Origin: Saprospiraceae bacterium
GTDB taxonomy: Bacteria > Bacteroidota > Bacteroidia > Chitinophagales > Saprospiraceae
NCBI GenBank assembly: GCA_030148525.1
Contig: JASBTH010000347.1
Location: 1-39,795 of the forward strand
DNA length: 39,795 nucleotides
Direction: 5' to 3'
Of this stretch, positions 7,745 to 15,463 are shown piece by piece. Position numbers and translations under genes: made by a program. A model generated the notes under the pieces. That model worked only from the letters and a program-made list of their open reading frames with translations. It had not been told where the DNA came from and made no database searches. Every line of letters starts with the position of its first letter. Position 1 is the first letter of the stretch.

Positions 7745-8578
7745 ATGAGCAAAATTTCAGCCGCCGATGTCAAAAAACTGCGCGATATGACCGGCGCAGG
7801 TATGATGGACTGTAAAAAGGCTTTGAACGAAGCTGAAGGCGATTTTGATAAAGCCGTAGAGATCCTCCGCAAAAAAGGAGAAAAGCTGTCAGCCAAGCGT
7901 GCCGACCGCGAAGCTACGGAAGGTGCCGTCATTGCTAAAGTATCTGACGATAAGTCTAAAGGCGTTATCGTGAAACTGAGCAGTGAAACGGACTTCGTTG
8001 CCAAAAATGACGATTTCGTTAAATTGGCCGAGCAGTTTGCCCAGATCGCTCTGGAGCAGATGCCTGCCGATCTCGAAGGTCTGTTGAAAACCAATTTCAC
8101 CAATGGTATGACCATCGGTGATAAGGTTACCGAGCAGGTAGGCGTTATTGGCGAGAAGATCGAGCTCGCTACTTTCGAGAAACTGGAAGCCGAGCAGGTA
8201 GCTCCCTACATCCACATGGGTAACAAAGCAGCCGTTTTGGTTGCACTGAACCAGGGTGGTGAAGATGCTTACACGGCTGGCCGTGACGTTGCTATGCAAG
8301 TAGCTGCCATGCATCCGATTGCCGTCGATAAAGACGGTGTTGATCAGACTACGATCGATAAAGAGATTGAGATCGGTAAAGAGCAAGCTCGCCAGGAAGG
8401 TAAGCCCGAGCAAATCATTGAAAAGATTGCCATGGGTAAGCTGAACAAATTCTTCAAGGATAATACTCTGCTGAATCAGCAATTCGTGAAAGACAACAAA
8501 AAGTCTGTTGCCGAATACCTGAACAGTGTATCTAAAGGACTGTCGGTAACTGCTTTCAAACACGTTACCCTGGGTTAA
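7745..8578 (+). CDS. tsf: Translation elongation factor Ts
   Basis: This 277-residue factor exchanges GDP for GTP on EF-Tu. The N-terminal UBA-like domain has KLRDMTGAGMMDCKKALNEA. The core contains SSETDFVAKNDDF, the segment known to contact EF-Tu, and the two dimer-like subdomains follow. The length and order rpsB-tsf are standard. A strong terminator lies 19 bases after the stop. Confidence 0.97.
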   Translation: MSKISAADVKKLRDMTGAGMMDCKKALNEAEGDFDKAVEILRKKGEKLSAKRADREATEGAVIAKVSDDKSKGVIVKLSSETDFVAKNDDFVKLAEQFAQIALEQMPADLEGLLKTNFTNGMTIGDKVTEQVGVIGEKIELATFEKLEAEQVAPYIHMGNKAAVLVALNQGGEDAYTAGRDVAMQVAAMHPIAVDKDGVDQTTIDKEIEIGKEQARQEGKPEQIIEKIAMGKLNKFFKDNTLLNQQFVKDNKKSVAEYLNSVSKGLSVTAFKHVTLG

Positions 8579-8596
8579 GCAACCCAATCCAACCGG

Positions 8597-8632
8597 GAGG
8601 GCGAATTACCAGTTAATTCGCCCTCTTTTTTT
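8597..8632 (+). terminator. Strong intrinsic terminator after tsf
   Basis: GAGGGCGAATTA (8597-8608) and its exact complement (8614-8625) form a 12-bp stem with a five-base loop, followed by seven T (8626-8632). It ends the rpsB-tsf unit and separates it from pyrH. Confidence 0.92.
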
Positions 8633-8684
8633 GCCTGTTGCCCTCGGACATCCCCGCTATGCGCAACAAATTCGGAGGGAAACG

Positions 8685-8692
8685 TATATTTG
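8685..8692 (+). promoter_or_regulatory. Possible -7 element of pyrH
   Basis: TATATTTG fits the TAnnTTTG consensus and lies about 50 bases before the pyrH start and after the tsf terminator. No good TTTG partner is seen at the expected upstream distance, so the call rests on the -7 box and its position. Confidence 0.4.
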
Positions 8693-8742
8693 TGTGAATT
8701 ACGCCGGATTGTCTATAATGCTCACCTCCATAAACTGCATGC

Positions 8743-9453
8743 ATGCCACTGAAGTATAAGCGAGTCCTCTTGAAATTAAGTGGGGAATCCCTAATGGGAG
8801 ACCAATCCTACGGTATTTCCCCAAAGATGTTGAAGCATTACGCCCAGGAGATTAAAGGACTAACCGATATCGGTGTACAAGTGGCCGTGGTTATCGGTGG
8901 TGGGAATATTTTCCGTGGTTTACAGGCCGGCGAGTCCGGCATCGAACGGGTTCAGGGCGATTACATGGGCATGATGGCCACAGTAATCAATGGCATGGCC
9001 CTGCAAAGTGCACTGGAAGGTGTTGGTGTCTTCACGCGCCTGATTTCCGCCATCGAAATGAAGCAGATAGCCGAACCCTACATTCGGCGACGTGCCACCC
9101 GCCATCTGGAAAAAGGTCGCGTAGTCATCTTTTCAGCCGGTACGGGCAGTCCTTATTTCACCACCGATTCCGCAGCCGCACTCCGGGCCAACGAAATCAA
9201 TGCCGATGTCATACTAAAAGGTACACGTGTAGACGGTATTTACTCCGCCGATCCCGAAAAAGACCCAACTGCCACTAAGTTCGATACCCTCTCATTCGCC
9301 AAAGTTATCAGCGAAGGCCTCGGCGTTATGGATATGACCGCCTTCACGCTTTGCCAGGAGAATGACCTCCCAATTGTCGTCTTCGACATCGGGCAACCCG
9401 AAAACCTCATCCGCATCACCATGGGTGAGCAGATCGGTACCCTGGTACAATGA
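8743..9453 (+). CDS. pyrH: UMP kinase
   Basis: This 236-residue kinase of the amino-acid-kinase fold converts UMP to UDP in pyrimidine nucleotide synthesis. The phosphate-binding N terminus is [14 protein letters not shown] (6-19). [10 protein letters not shown], the [20 protein letters not shown] helix and [16 protein letters not shown] are all typical of bacterial PyrH. The length is normal. It sits after rpsB-tsf, a common order, but behind its own likely promoter. It converges on comF, with a long hairpin at the junction. Confidence 0.96.
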   Translation: MPLKYKRVLLKLSGESLMGDQSYGISPKMLKHYAQEIKGLTDIGVQVAVVIGGGNIFRGLQAGESGIERVQGDYMGMMATVINGMALQSALEGVGVFTRLISAIEMKQIAEPYIRRRATRHLEKGRVVIFSAGTGSPYFTTDSAAALRANEINADVILKGTRVDGIYSADPEKDPTATKFDTLSFAKVISEGLGVMDMTAFTLCQENDLPIVVFDIGQPENLIRITMGEQIGTLVQ

Positions 9454-9456
9454 TCT

Positions 9457-9527
9457 TATCAGGTTTGAGGTTTGAGGTTTGAGGCGATAGGTTAGGTTAT
9501 AGGTAACCTCAAATCTCACACCTGATA
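9457..9527. terminator. Bidirectional hairpin made of heptamer repeats (pyrH/comF junction)
   Basis: The left arm 9457-9477 contains three tandem GTTTGAG-type heptamers. It pairs with 9507-9527 in 19 of 21 positions. A nested AGGTTA/TAACCT pair (9489-9494/9504-9509) lies within. It sits exactly between two convergent genes, so it probably stops transcription from both sides. The tandem period of 7 recurs at other gene ends in this window. Confidence 0.6.
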
Positions 9528-9539
9528 CCAGATACCTGT

Positions 9540-10241
9540 TTAAAGCTGAGCTATAGCGATGGTCGCCATAGAAATCTTGGCATCTGTCGCCCCCTGTAAC
9601 TGAATAGCGCAAGCCTCCAGGGTAGCTCCCGTCGTAAGGACGTCATCCACTAACAGAATGTGCTTTCCTTTTAACTGCTGAAGGTGTCGGGCTTGAAAAG
9701 CGGCCAACACATTCTGGAAGCGCTCCAACCGGCCCTTTTGGGTCTGGGAAGTTTGGTATACCGATCTCACGAGAAAGCGCTCTACCATAGGTATTTGCAG
9801 GCTGTGAGCCAGCCCTTCCCCGAAACGGGCAGCCTGATTGTACCCTCGCTTGTGCTTCTTTTTGGGGTGTAAGGGGACCGGAATGATCAGGTCGGGCTTT
9901 GCATCTTCGTAAGAGTCTGACAATATCCGTCCGTATTCCCGGCCCAGTCCGGTACCTACCTGTGGCTGGCTACGATACTTCAAGGCGTGAATGAGGGACT
10001 GAATTTGCCCGCCTTTAACGAAATGGAACATGGCGCTTCCGAATTGCAGAGGTACCCGTCCCCAGAAACGCTCCGTAAAGGTATTTTCGCGAAAGCGATG
10101 CATATCTGTCAATGGCCATTCCGACCGGCAGGTGAGGCAAACAAATTGCTTCGGATTGGCTAAGACTCCTTCACAGGCCACACAAAGATGAGGGTAAAAA
10201 AGGTGGCCCAGAGCTCGCAGGGACGTGCGCATCCACGACAT
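9540..10241 (-). CDS. comF: ComF family phosphoribosyltransferase-like protein
   Basis: This 233-residue protein has an N-terminal four-cysteine zinc-binding motif (C20, C23, C35, C38) followed by a type I phosphoribosyltransferase fold. The fold includes PVPLHPKKKHKRGYNQA (about 121-137) and the PRPP-binding loop VDDVLTTGAT (198-207). Homologues are linked to DNA uptake in naturally competent bacteria (ComFC/GntX), but many family members have no proven role. It stands alone between convergent pyrH and the upstream HtrA gene on the same strand. Confidence 0.92.
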   Translation of the reverse strand: MSWMRTSLRALGHLFYPHLCVACEGVLANPKQFVCLTCRSEWPLTDMHRFRENTFTERFWGRVPLQFGSAMFHFVKGGQIQSLIHALKYRSQPQVGTGLGREYGRILSDSYEDAKPDLIIPVPLHPKKKHKRGYNQAARFGEGLAHSLQIPMVERFLVRSVYQTSQTQKGRLERFQNVLAAFQARHLQQLKGKHILLVDDVLTTGATLEACAIQLQGATDAKISMATIAIAQL

Positions 10242-10333
10242 AGGTGTAGGTTTTTACGAGGATGCTTTTCCGTACCTGACAAATTGCACTTTTTTCGAAA
10301 ACGCAGCAAGGGCACAATTGTCGGGGCGCTAAC

Positions 10334-10366
10334 AAAAAACGCCTGCCTTGGCTAGCAAGACAGACG
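10334..10366 (-). terminator. Probable terminator downstream of the HtrA gene
   Basis: Read on the minus strand, an 11-bp stem (10356-10366 with 10340-10350, two G.U pairs) with a five-base loop is followed by six T (complement of 10334-10339). It lies 134 bases past the HtrA stop. A smaller hairpin GGGAAG/CTTCCC lies at about 10453-10479, nearer the gene. Confidence 0.55.
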
Positions 10367-10499
10367 CATCAAAACAAAACGAAAAACCAACTTTAAACAA
10401 GTCTTTTTTATAACGTAAAAACCACAACGTCAGTATTTTGTTTTACTAAACCTGGGAAGAAAAGATTTTTGACTTCCCGTAGACAAAGTGGCGTTTACT

Positions 10500-11678
10500 T
10501 TATTCTCCTTCCTGGATTTGCGCTTTCAATTTCACCGGGACTTCCCGAACAGCTCCTTCCCGGTTAATCGTTAAGTTTACGGTATCACCGACACGGGAGC
10601 GCCCGATGTACTCCTGCAGTTCAGGTACGCTTTTAACGTTGACACCATCCACCGCAGTGATAATATCTTTTTCCGCCAATCCGGCGTATTCAGCTGACCC
10701 TCCATTAAAAATTCGTTCGATCACCACACCCTGATTGATGCCTACGCCCAGCTGATCGGCGTATTCTCCATCGAGTTCGGAAATGGATACCCCCAGGTAA
10801 GCCCGTTGGTAACTGCCGTACTTAATGATATCATCGGCGATCCTCTTAACCAGATTGATCGGTATAGCAAAACTGTACCCCTGAAACACTCCGGTCCGGG
10901 TAGCTATGGCGGTGTTGATACCGACCAGGCGTCCTTCCTGATCCACCAGTGCTCCTCCGCTATTCCCGGGATTCACGGCGGCATCAGTCTGAATGAAGCT
11001 TTCAATAGCTTCACCACCGCCGAGCAGGGAGATATTACGCCCCTTGGCACTGACGATTCCGGCCGTTACGGTAGAGTTTAATTCAAAGGGATTTCCAACG
11101 GCTAAGACCCATTCACCAATTCGCACATTGTCGGAGTTAGCCAATTCGACCGTGGGGAATCCTTTCCCTTCAATTTTGATCACGGCCAGGTCGGATTTCG
11201 GGTCAGTTCCAATGACTTTGGCCGGATAACTTCGGTTGTCAGTGAGGGTAACTTCCACCTCGTCGGCAAATTGTACTACGTGATTATTGGTTACGATATA
11301 CCCATCCGACGAATAGATCACTCCCGACCCGGAGCCCTCGCGAGGCTGGTTGGGGCGCATATTCCCAAAAAGGTCATCCCCAAAGAAGTAACGGAAAGGG
11401 TTGTCACTATCTTCCTCTTCTCGCTGGACATTTTTTGCTCCCGAAGTTCGCGAAGTGATGTGCACGACGGCTGGCATGGCGCGTTCGGCAGCATCCACGA
11501 AACTGAAATCAGGCAAGGCTGGCACATTAGTACGCGCGAGCGACTGACTAACCTGCTGCACTATTGCCTGATCATTGTCTTGCCGGACTTCGTTATTTTG
11601 TTGGAGAAAGGCATAGCCGGCCAGGGTAACCAGGCCTCCGATTATGCCCGCCAGGGTAAAGGACAATACCTGCTTCAT
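10500..11678 (-). CDS. htrA: HtrA/DegQ-type serine protease with one PDZ domain
   Basis: This 392-residue envelope protease degrades misfolded exported proteins. An N-terminal hydrophobic segment (5-25) exports or anchors it to the periplasm. The chymotrypsin-like catalytic triad is visible: His133 in TNNHVV, Asp163 in DPKSDLAV and Ser240 in NPGNSGG. One PDZ domain follows (about 290-385). Many DegP/DegQ proteins have two PDZ domains, so this one is closer in layout to DegS or short HtrA proteins. An acidic loop EEEDSDNPF near 87-95 precedes the protease domain. An inverted repeat upstream (11729-11747) could take part in its control. Confidence 0.93.
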   Translation of the reverse strand: MKQVLSFTLAGIIGGLVTLAGYAFLQQNNEVRQDNDQAIVQQVSQSLARTNVPALPDFSFVDAAERAMPAVVHITSRTSGAKNVQREEEDSDNPFRYFFGDDLFGNMRPNQPREGSGSGVIYSSDGYIVTNNHVVQFADEVEVTLTDNRSYPAKVIGTDPKSDLAVIKIEGKGFPTVELANSDNVRIGEWVLAVGNPFELNSTVTAGIVSAKGRNISLLGGGEAIESFIQTDAAVNPGNSGGALVDQEGRLVGINTAIATRTGVFQGYSFAIPINLVKRIADDIIKYGSYQRAYLGVSISELDGEYADQLGVGINQGVVIERIFNGGSAEYAGLAEKDIITAVDGVNVKSVPELQEYIGRSRVGDTVNLTINREGAVREVPVKLKAQIQEGE

Positions 11679-11997
11679 ACCGTTTATTGTTTTTTATCAA
11701 AAAGTGATGGATTTCTCAGCTATATAAGTTCCGGGTATCTGCCGGAAATTCCAATTTAAATGGTATAATCTATACGAACGCCAACCGCTTTTGGATCAAC
11801 CGCAAGTCATTTGTGCCTTTTGGTTAAAATAGCGTACTTCGTAAAAACCGAAATACAGTGGAACGTTCACGTAAAAATTACGTACTTCACAAAAAACCCG
11901 TCTAAATTTTCCTTTGTTACGGTTCAAATTTCGTTTAACAGGAAATTAACAGCCCTAAAGCCGGGAAACAGGGAGCCCCACGTTTACTGGGTATATC
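11679..11997. promoter_or_regulatory. Divergent regulatory region between htrA and the HD-domain gene
   Basis: This 319-base non-coding stretch holds two features. One is an inverted repeat TTCCGG-7-CCGGAA at 11729-11747, upstream of htrA. The other is a near-direct repeat: CGTACTTCGTAAAAACCG at 11833-11850 and CGTACTTCACAAAAAACCCG at 11881-11900, 48 bases start to start. A small palindrome CGTAAAAATTACG (11870-11882) overlaps the second repeat. These are candidate protein-binding sites; no clear -33/-7 pair was found. Confidence 0.45.
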
Positions 11998-12582
11998 ATG
12001 AGCAAAGAAGTCTTCGAATATCAGCCGATTTACCAGCAACTACTGCAACCGGAGACGGAGCTGGAGCAACGGTTTCTGCAAGACCCTGAATTTCTCGAAG
12101 GACTTTCCTGGGGGACCCCACGCTACGGACATCCCGAGGGGGAAGTATACAAACACATCCGGGAGGTATTGGATAATATTGATCGGCTGCAAACCTCGGA
12201 TCCCGTGCGGGCGCAACTACGCATCATTGCTTTTGTCCACGATACTTTTAAATACAAAGAACACAAAGGGCATCCCCGCGACTGGAGTCGCCACCATTCC
12301 GTTTACGCCCGGAAGTTTCTCGACAATTATTCCGTGGAGCATTCCGTGAAGCTCGTAACCGAACTTCACGACGAAGCGTACTACTGCTGGTGCACTCAAT
12401 ATCTGTATCACAAACCCAAGCAGGCTAAAACACGCCTCAATCAACTTATCGGCCGCCTGGGTCCGCACCTCGATCTGTATTATTTCTTCTTCTGGTCCGA
12501 TACCCGAACCGGCGATAAAAACCTGGCTCCGCTGCGTTGGTTCGAAAAGATCATCAGTGATATCAGCCCCGTCTTTTCCTAA
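11998..12582 (+). CDS. HD-domain protein (putative metal-dependent phosphohydrolase)
   Basis: This 194-residue soluble protein has an HD-type histidine/aspartate arrangement: GHPEGEVYKHIREVL (44-58), the FVHDTFK doublet (79-85) and SRHHSVYARKFL (97-108). A later LHDEAYYCW adds further acidic and histidine residues. HD-domain proteins usually hydrolyse phosphoester bonds, often in nucleotides. The substrate here cannot be read from the sequence. It precedes the ECF sigma-factor gene by 177 bases on the same strand. The start ATG follows the divergent region with no competing upstream start. Confidence 0.75.
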   Translation: MSKEVFEYQPIYQQLLQPETELEQRFLQDPEFLEGLSWGTPRYGHPEGEVYKHIREVLDNIDRLQTSDPVRAQLRIIAFVHDTFKYKEHKGHPRDWSRHHSVYARKFLDNYSVEHSVKLVTELHDEAYYCWCTQYLYHKPKQAKTRLNQLIGRLGPHLDLYYFFFWSDTRTGDKNLAPLRWFEKIISDISPVFS

Positions 12583-12759
12583 AAAGCTTTTCATATTTTT
12601 TAACGATCGGGAAACTATTTTCCGGACAGTCCGGTTAGTGGGCATGGACACGCACAGCAGGACGTTTTACCCGCTCGCACCACGGGTAGGCTATGTTATT
12701 CGCCCGCTGGACGGTTTCCTTTTTTGGAATACCACAAAATGCCTACTTTTATGCTGGTA

Positions 12760-13338
12760 ATGGCTAACGACAAACCACATACTGATTACGAAAAGGTATT
12801 TGAGGACGAACTGCTCCCACAGATCGATGCCCTCTTTACGTTTGCGTATCACCTCACCAACTATCGGGAGGAGGACGCCAACGATCTGGTGCAGGAAACC
12901 TACTTCAAGGCGTATAAGGCTATTGACCGCTATCATCAGGGCACCAATGCCAAAGCCTGGTTGTTCCGCATTCTGAAGAACATTTTCATCAATCAATACC
13001 GCAAGCGCTCTAATCAACCACAAAGGGTCGATTACGAGGAGATCATACATTATCATGATGAGGAAACCGGCACCTACGCCAGCTACCTCGACCTGCGGCA
13101 GGAGATGTTCCAGAATATGATGGGAGACGAGGTAACCAATGCCATCAACTCGCTCCCCATAGCCTTCCGCGTGGTTATTCTGCTGTGCGATATTGAAGGA
13201 TTCACCTACGAAGAAATATCAAAGATCCTCGATATTCCGATTGGTACGGTACGGTCCCGCTTACACCGGGCCAGAAACCTGCTGAAGGAAAAGCTCAAGG
13301 AGTACGCCGAGTCTTTGGGATACGAAGACAAGCGCTAG
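12760..13338 (+). CDS. ECF-type RNA polymerase sigma factor
   Basis: This 192-residue sigma factor has region 2 in FTFAYHLTNYREEDANDLVQ and the following helix with AWLFRILKNIFINQYRK, which binds core polymerase and the -10 element. Region 4 carries the helix-turn-helix FTYEEISKILDIPIGTVRSRLHRAR, which binds the -35 element. The linker between them is long and acidic (about residues 92-120). The open frame extends back to 12724, but the ATG at 12760 gives the expected MANDKPHTDYEKVF start. The next gene encodes a small anti-sigma-like protein, so the two probably form a switch. Confidence 0.94.
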   Translation: MANDKPHTDYEKVFEDELLPQIDALFTFAYHLTNYREEDANDLVQETYFKAYKAIDRYHQGTNAKAWLFRILKNIFINQYRKRSNQPQRVDYEEIIHYHDEETGTYASYLDLRQEMFQNMMGDEVTNAINSLPIAFRVVILLCDIEGFTYEEISKILDIPIGTVRSRLHRARNLLKEKLKEYAESLGYEDKR

Positions 13339-13449
13339 CCTCCAGGGCCGCGATTTCTTATATTATTAAACCAAAGCTATCCGGACCACAGGCAAGCAAT
13401 CCAGACGGATCATGAACGGTAACCGCCACACATACGAAACAACATTTCC

Positions 13450-13497
13450 ATCCAGGTATCCACATCAGGGCTGCACAGCTCAGGTGGCTACCTGGAT
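13450..13497. repeat. Long hairpin between the sigma and anti-sigma-like genes
   Basis: ATCCAGGTA (13450-13458) pairs exactly with TACCTGGAT (13489-13497). After one mismatch, CCAC pairs with GTGG (13484-13487). The sequence CGGTAAC occurs on both sides, at 13417-13423 and 13501-13507, as a short direct repeat flanking the hairpin. No T-run follows. It could set the ratio of the two proteins in an operon mRNA, or be a tiny inserted element. Confidence 0.5.
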
Positions 13498-13572
13498 TAG
13501 CGGTAACTCCCGTCCCCTGTACAACAGTGGCCAGTGCCACTCCCCTTTCCCGGTAGCCAAAAACGTTTGATC

Positions 13573-13812
13573 ATGGGAAACCAAGATTATCAGGTATTGG
13601 TCCAAAAAGTGACCATGTACCTAGACAACGAGTTAAGCGAAAACGAAGAGCGCGAGCTGTTACAAGACATCCAGTCCAATCCCTCCTACTTGAAGGTGCT
13701 GAGCCAGGAAAAATCCTTCCGAGAATTCATCAAAAGTAAGATTCAGCGCCGCAAGCCATCTCCGGCACTTATTCAATCCATTAAAGAAAAAATTCGCATC
13801 GCACCCGTATAG
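13573..13812 (+). CDS. Small cysteine-free anti-sigma-like protein
   Basis: This 79-residue cytoplasmic protein contains TMYLDNELSENEERELLQDI (about 14-33), which resembles the helical core of zinc anti-sigma domains. It has no cysteine and therefore lacks the zinc-binding HxxxCxxC. No membrane segment is present. Position right after an ECF sigma gene and this helical motif suggest it binds that sigma factor; this is inference. The start ATG at 13573 is preferred over the upstream in-frame codon at 13534, which would add a proline-rich piece. Confidence 0.75.
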   Translation: MGNQDYQVLVQKVTMYLDNELSENEERELLQDIQSNPSYLKVLSQEKSFREFIKSKIQRRKPSPALIQSIKEKIRIAPV

Positions 13813-13973
13813 CGACCCTATACGCAATAAGTACGCTTCCAATGGGCTCCGATTGAATAGAGCCATCTCAGGAAAAACCCGGGATGGCATCTGGTATCGG
13901 GGCCTTTTGTGTTCGTGAACCACACTGGATTTTGCCATTGATTTTCTATATATTAAAAGGAAAATGATAGCAC

Positions 13974-14273
13974 ATGGTCCCCATCTATCCATCCTACCTC
14001 CGCAACATGAACCTGGTTGTTTTGAGCTGGCTGCTGATCTTTGGTTCACATCTGTACTTGTTGTCGCTACCCTGGTGGGGAACGGGAGAAATGGTGCTTT
14101 TCATCAACATGGCCATTCTGGTCGTTGGTTCCATCCTCCACGTACGCCCCGGCTCCCTTAAAGAATGGGGGCGCCCCACGAATCTTGTACAAAACCTGTT
14201 TAGTATGGGCTATTTATTGCACCTCGTAGTCACCTTGTTGAGCTTATACGATTTGCATTATATCGCCGTTTAG
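13974..14273 (+). CDS. Small integral membrane protein, unrecognised
   Basis: This 99-residue hydrophobic protein has about three membrane segments: residues 13-32 (NLVVLSWLLIFGSHLYLLSL), 40-57 (MVLFINMAILVVGSILHV) and 76-97 (SMGYLLHLVVTLLSLYDLHYIA). I do not recognise the family. Nothing in it suggests an enzyme. The ATG at 14007 is an alternative start that keeps all three segments. It is a single gene between the sigma locus and a secreted protein gene. Confidence 0.65.
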   Translation: MVPIYPSYLRNMNLVVLSWLLIFGSHLYLLSLPWWGTGEMVLFINMAILVVGSILHVRPGSLKEWGRPTNLVQNLFSMGYLLHLVVTLLSLYDLHYIAV

Positions 14274-14632
14274 AGCAAGCAAACAAGGTTTTGCTGACTA
14301 TTGCATTAAAGAATAGTATTTGGGACACGGCTTTTTATTAGATGCCCGGGGGTAGGTTGAGGTTTAGACTGAGACTCAGAATCCCGCCTTCACCGGGCAT
14401 ACGCCCGTATGGGTTTCGACGGGCAGGGAAGGTTAAGATTGGAGCTCATGTAAAAAACCATGTACCTTGAACCTTGAACCTTGAATGTTGGACCATGGAC
14501 CTTGCTCCTGAAGGCAGACAGAGAAAAGTATTTCTCAGCCTGAACCTTAACCTAAACCTGAATACTATTTCCAATGCCTTACATAAAAGGAGATTTGGCG
14601 TTGACCCAGGCCCTTCCAAAATCCACTTGGCT
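14274..14632. other. Non-coding region with palindromes and heptamer repeats
   Basis: This 359-base gap holds ATGCCCGG (14342-14349) pairing with CCGGGCAT (14393-14400), a nested CATACG/CGTATG (14398-14403/14406-14411), and the heptamer array listed separately. An upstream reading frame runs through the repeats into the next gene, but its composition shows it is not coding. No tRNA-like fold was found. Confidence 0.55.
14457..14505. repeat. Array of seven heptamers
   Basis: Seven consecutive 7-base units are seen: ACCATGT, ACCTTGA three times, ATGTTGG, ACCATGG and ACCTTGC. The three central units are identical (14464-14484). A looser run of the same kind follows near 14536-14562. The array lies in front of the secreted-protein gene starting at 14633. 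Confidence 0.8.
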
Positions 14633-15181
14633 ATGAAATCTCGTATCCTCATTTTTCTGACGTATTGTCTTTTTTCCCTCCCCCTCCACTCCCAGGGCCT
14701 CGGCCCGCTGGAGTTGGGCCAGTTGCTGGAGGAGATGCGAGCCGAAATATTGGCTCCGCTCGACGGTGATTATCGTCGCCTTAAGGTGCGTAAAAACCGC
14801 GTGCAAAACTACCAATGGGCGTTGGGTTCTGCCCGCGAAGACCTGGAAATACGCTACCTGGCCATCCCCGATGACGGTAGTGAATTACTCGACTATCCCC
14901 ATATCGAAGCCTCCCGGCTAGCTATGCAGATTTGCAGTAATGTGCAAGAGTCGGCCATTACCGCCCGCGACCTCACGGAAGAAGAACGCATCGACCTGTT
15001 CAATGCCGACTGGGGACGTATGTATATGTTCCCACCCAAAGAAGAATTCGGCCTGTACCTGCACTGCAAGATGGTCGCCCTCTTCCGGGAAGGTAGCGGT
15101 ATGATGGTCATCTTTCACCTCTTCGATGAACCCAGCCCCGAAATTGACAATCGCCTGTATACCTTCCGCTTTATGGATTGA
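14633..15181 (+). CDS. Secreted protein of unknown function
   Basis: This 182-residue protein has a clear signal peptide (MKSRILIFLTYCLFSLPLHSQG). The mature part starts with LGPLELGQLLEEMRAEILAPLDGDYRRLKVRKNRV, then alternates charged and aromatic residues with no catalytic motif I recognise. Two segments, DYPHIEASRLAMQICSN and KEEFGLYLHCKMVALFREG, contain cysteines that could form a disulfide. The start is set at 14633, because the longer frame upstream translates the heptamer repeats (LNLNLNLN). The stop codon touches the second copy of the folded repeat element. Confidence 0.75.
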   Translation: MKSRILIFLTYCLFSLPLHSQGLGPLELGQLLEEMRAEILAPLDGDYRRLKVRKNRVQNYQWALGSAREDLEIRYLAIPDDGSELLDYPHIEASRLAMQICSNVQESAITARDLTEEERIDLFNADWGRMYMFPPKEEFGLYLHCKMVALFREGSGMMVIFHLFDEPSPEIDNRLYTFRFMD

Positions 15182-15364
15182 CGTAAGGTTGGTGGCCATC
15201 AGTTCGGTAAATTACTGAAGGCTGCAACTTTACGTTGTATTTGGTAGATGGTATTGGGTAGTAGGACTTGCTTAAATCCAAATACCTAATACTAATTACT
15301 TGGTACCGGGAGGTTGGGCGTTGAAAATGATCACTCTACGAAATAGTCTACTCCTGACCTCCCG
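15181..15364. repeat. Structured dispersed element, copy 2
   Basis: This shorter relative of the element at 1064-1368 has the same orientation. The outer stem is ACGTAAGGTT (15181-15190) with AACTTTACGT (15226-15235), including one G.U pair. Compared with copy 1, one G-C pair has become A-T, which is a compensatory change. The middle part (15236-15308) keeps the TATTTGGTAGA..GGTATT.GGTAGTAGGAC block and its imperfect complement. The end part keeps CCGGGAGGTTGGGC (15306-15319) and pairs 15307-15318 with 15353-15364 (10 of 12). The inner part of the outer stem is only 35 bases instead of 158. The element begins at the last base of a gene and ends 99 bases before sdaA. Confidence 0.75.
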
Positions 15365-15387
15365 ATAAAATTGACATCCATAAAGCA

Positions 15388-15417
15388 TTGTCCGGCTGAG
15401 GGAAAGAATTACTTTTG
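15388..15417 (+). promoter_or_regulatory. Bacteroidota-type promoter of sdaA
   Basis: TTG at 15388-15390, exactly 19 bases, then TACTTTTG at 15410-15417, an exact TAnnTTTG box. The leader to the sdaA start would be about 40 bases. Confidence 0.75.
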
Positions 15418-15463
15418 CCTTGGCCTTTAGCCCGGCCATTAGCCAATTAAAACCAACCGTCGC

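Noticed and set aside
11811-12089. 92-residue frame on the plus strand
   Set aside because: It overlaps the HD-domain gene in another frame and translates the regulatory direct repeats.
14274-14632. Possible tRNA or tmRNA in a palindrome-rich gap
   Set aside because: No anticodon arm, T-loop with expected sequence or CCA end could be assembled from the stems present.
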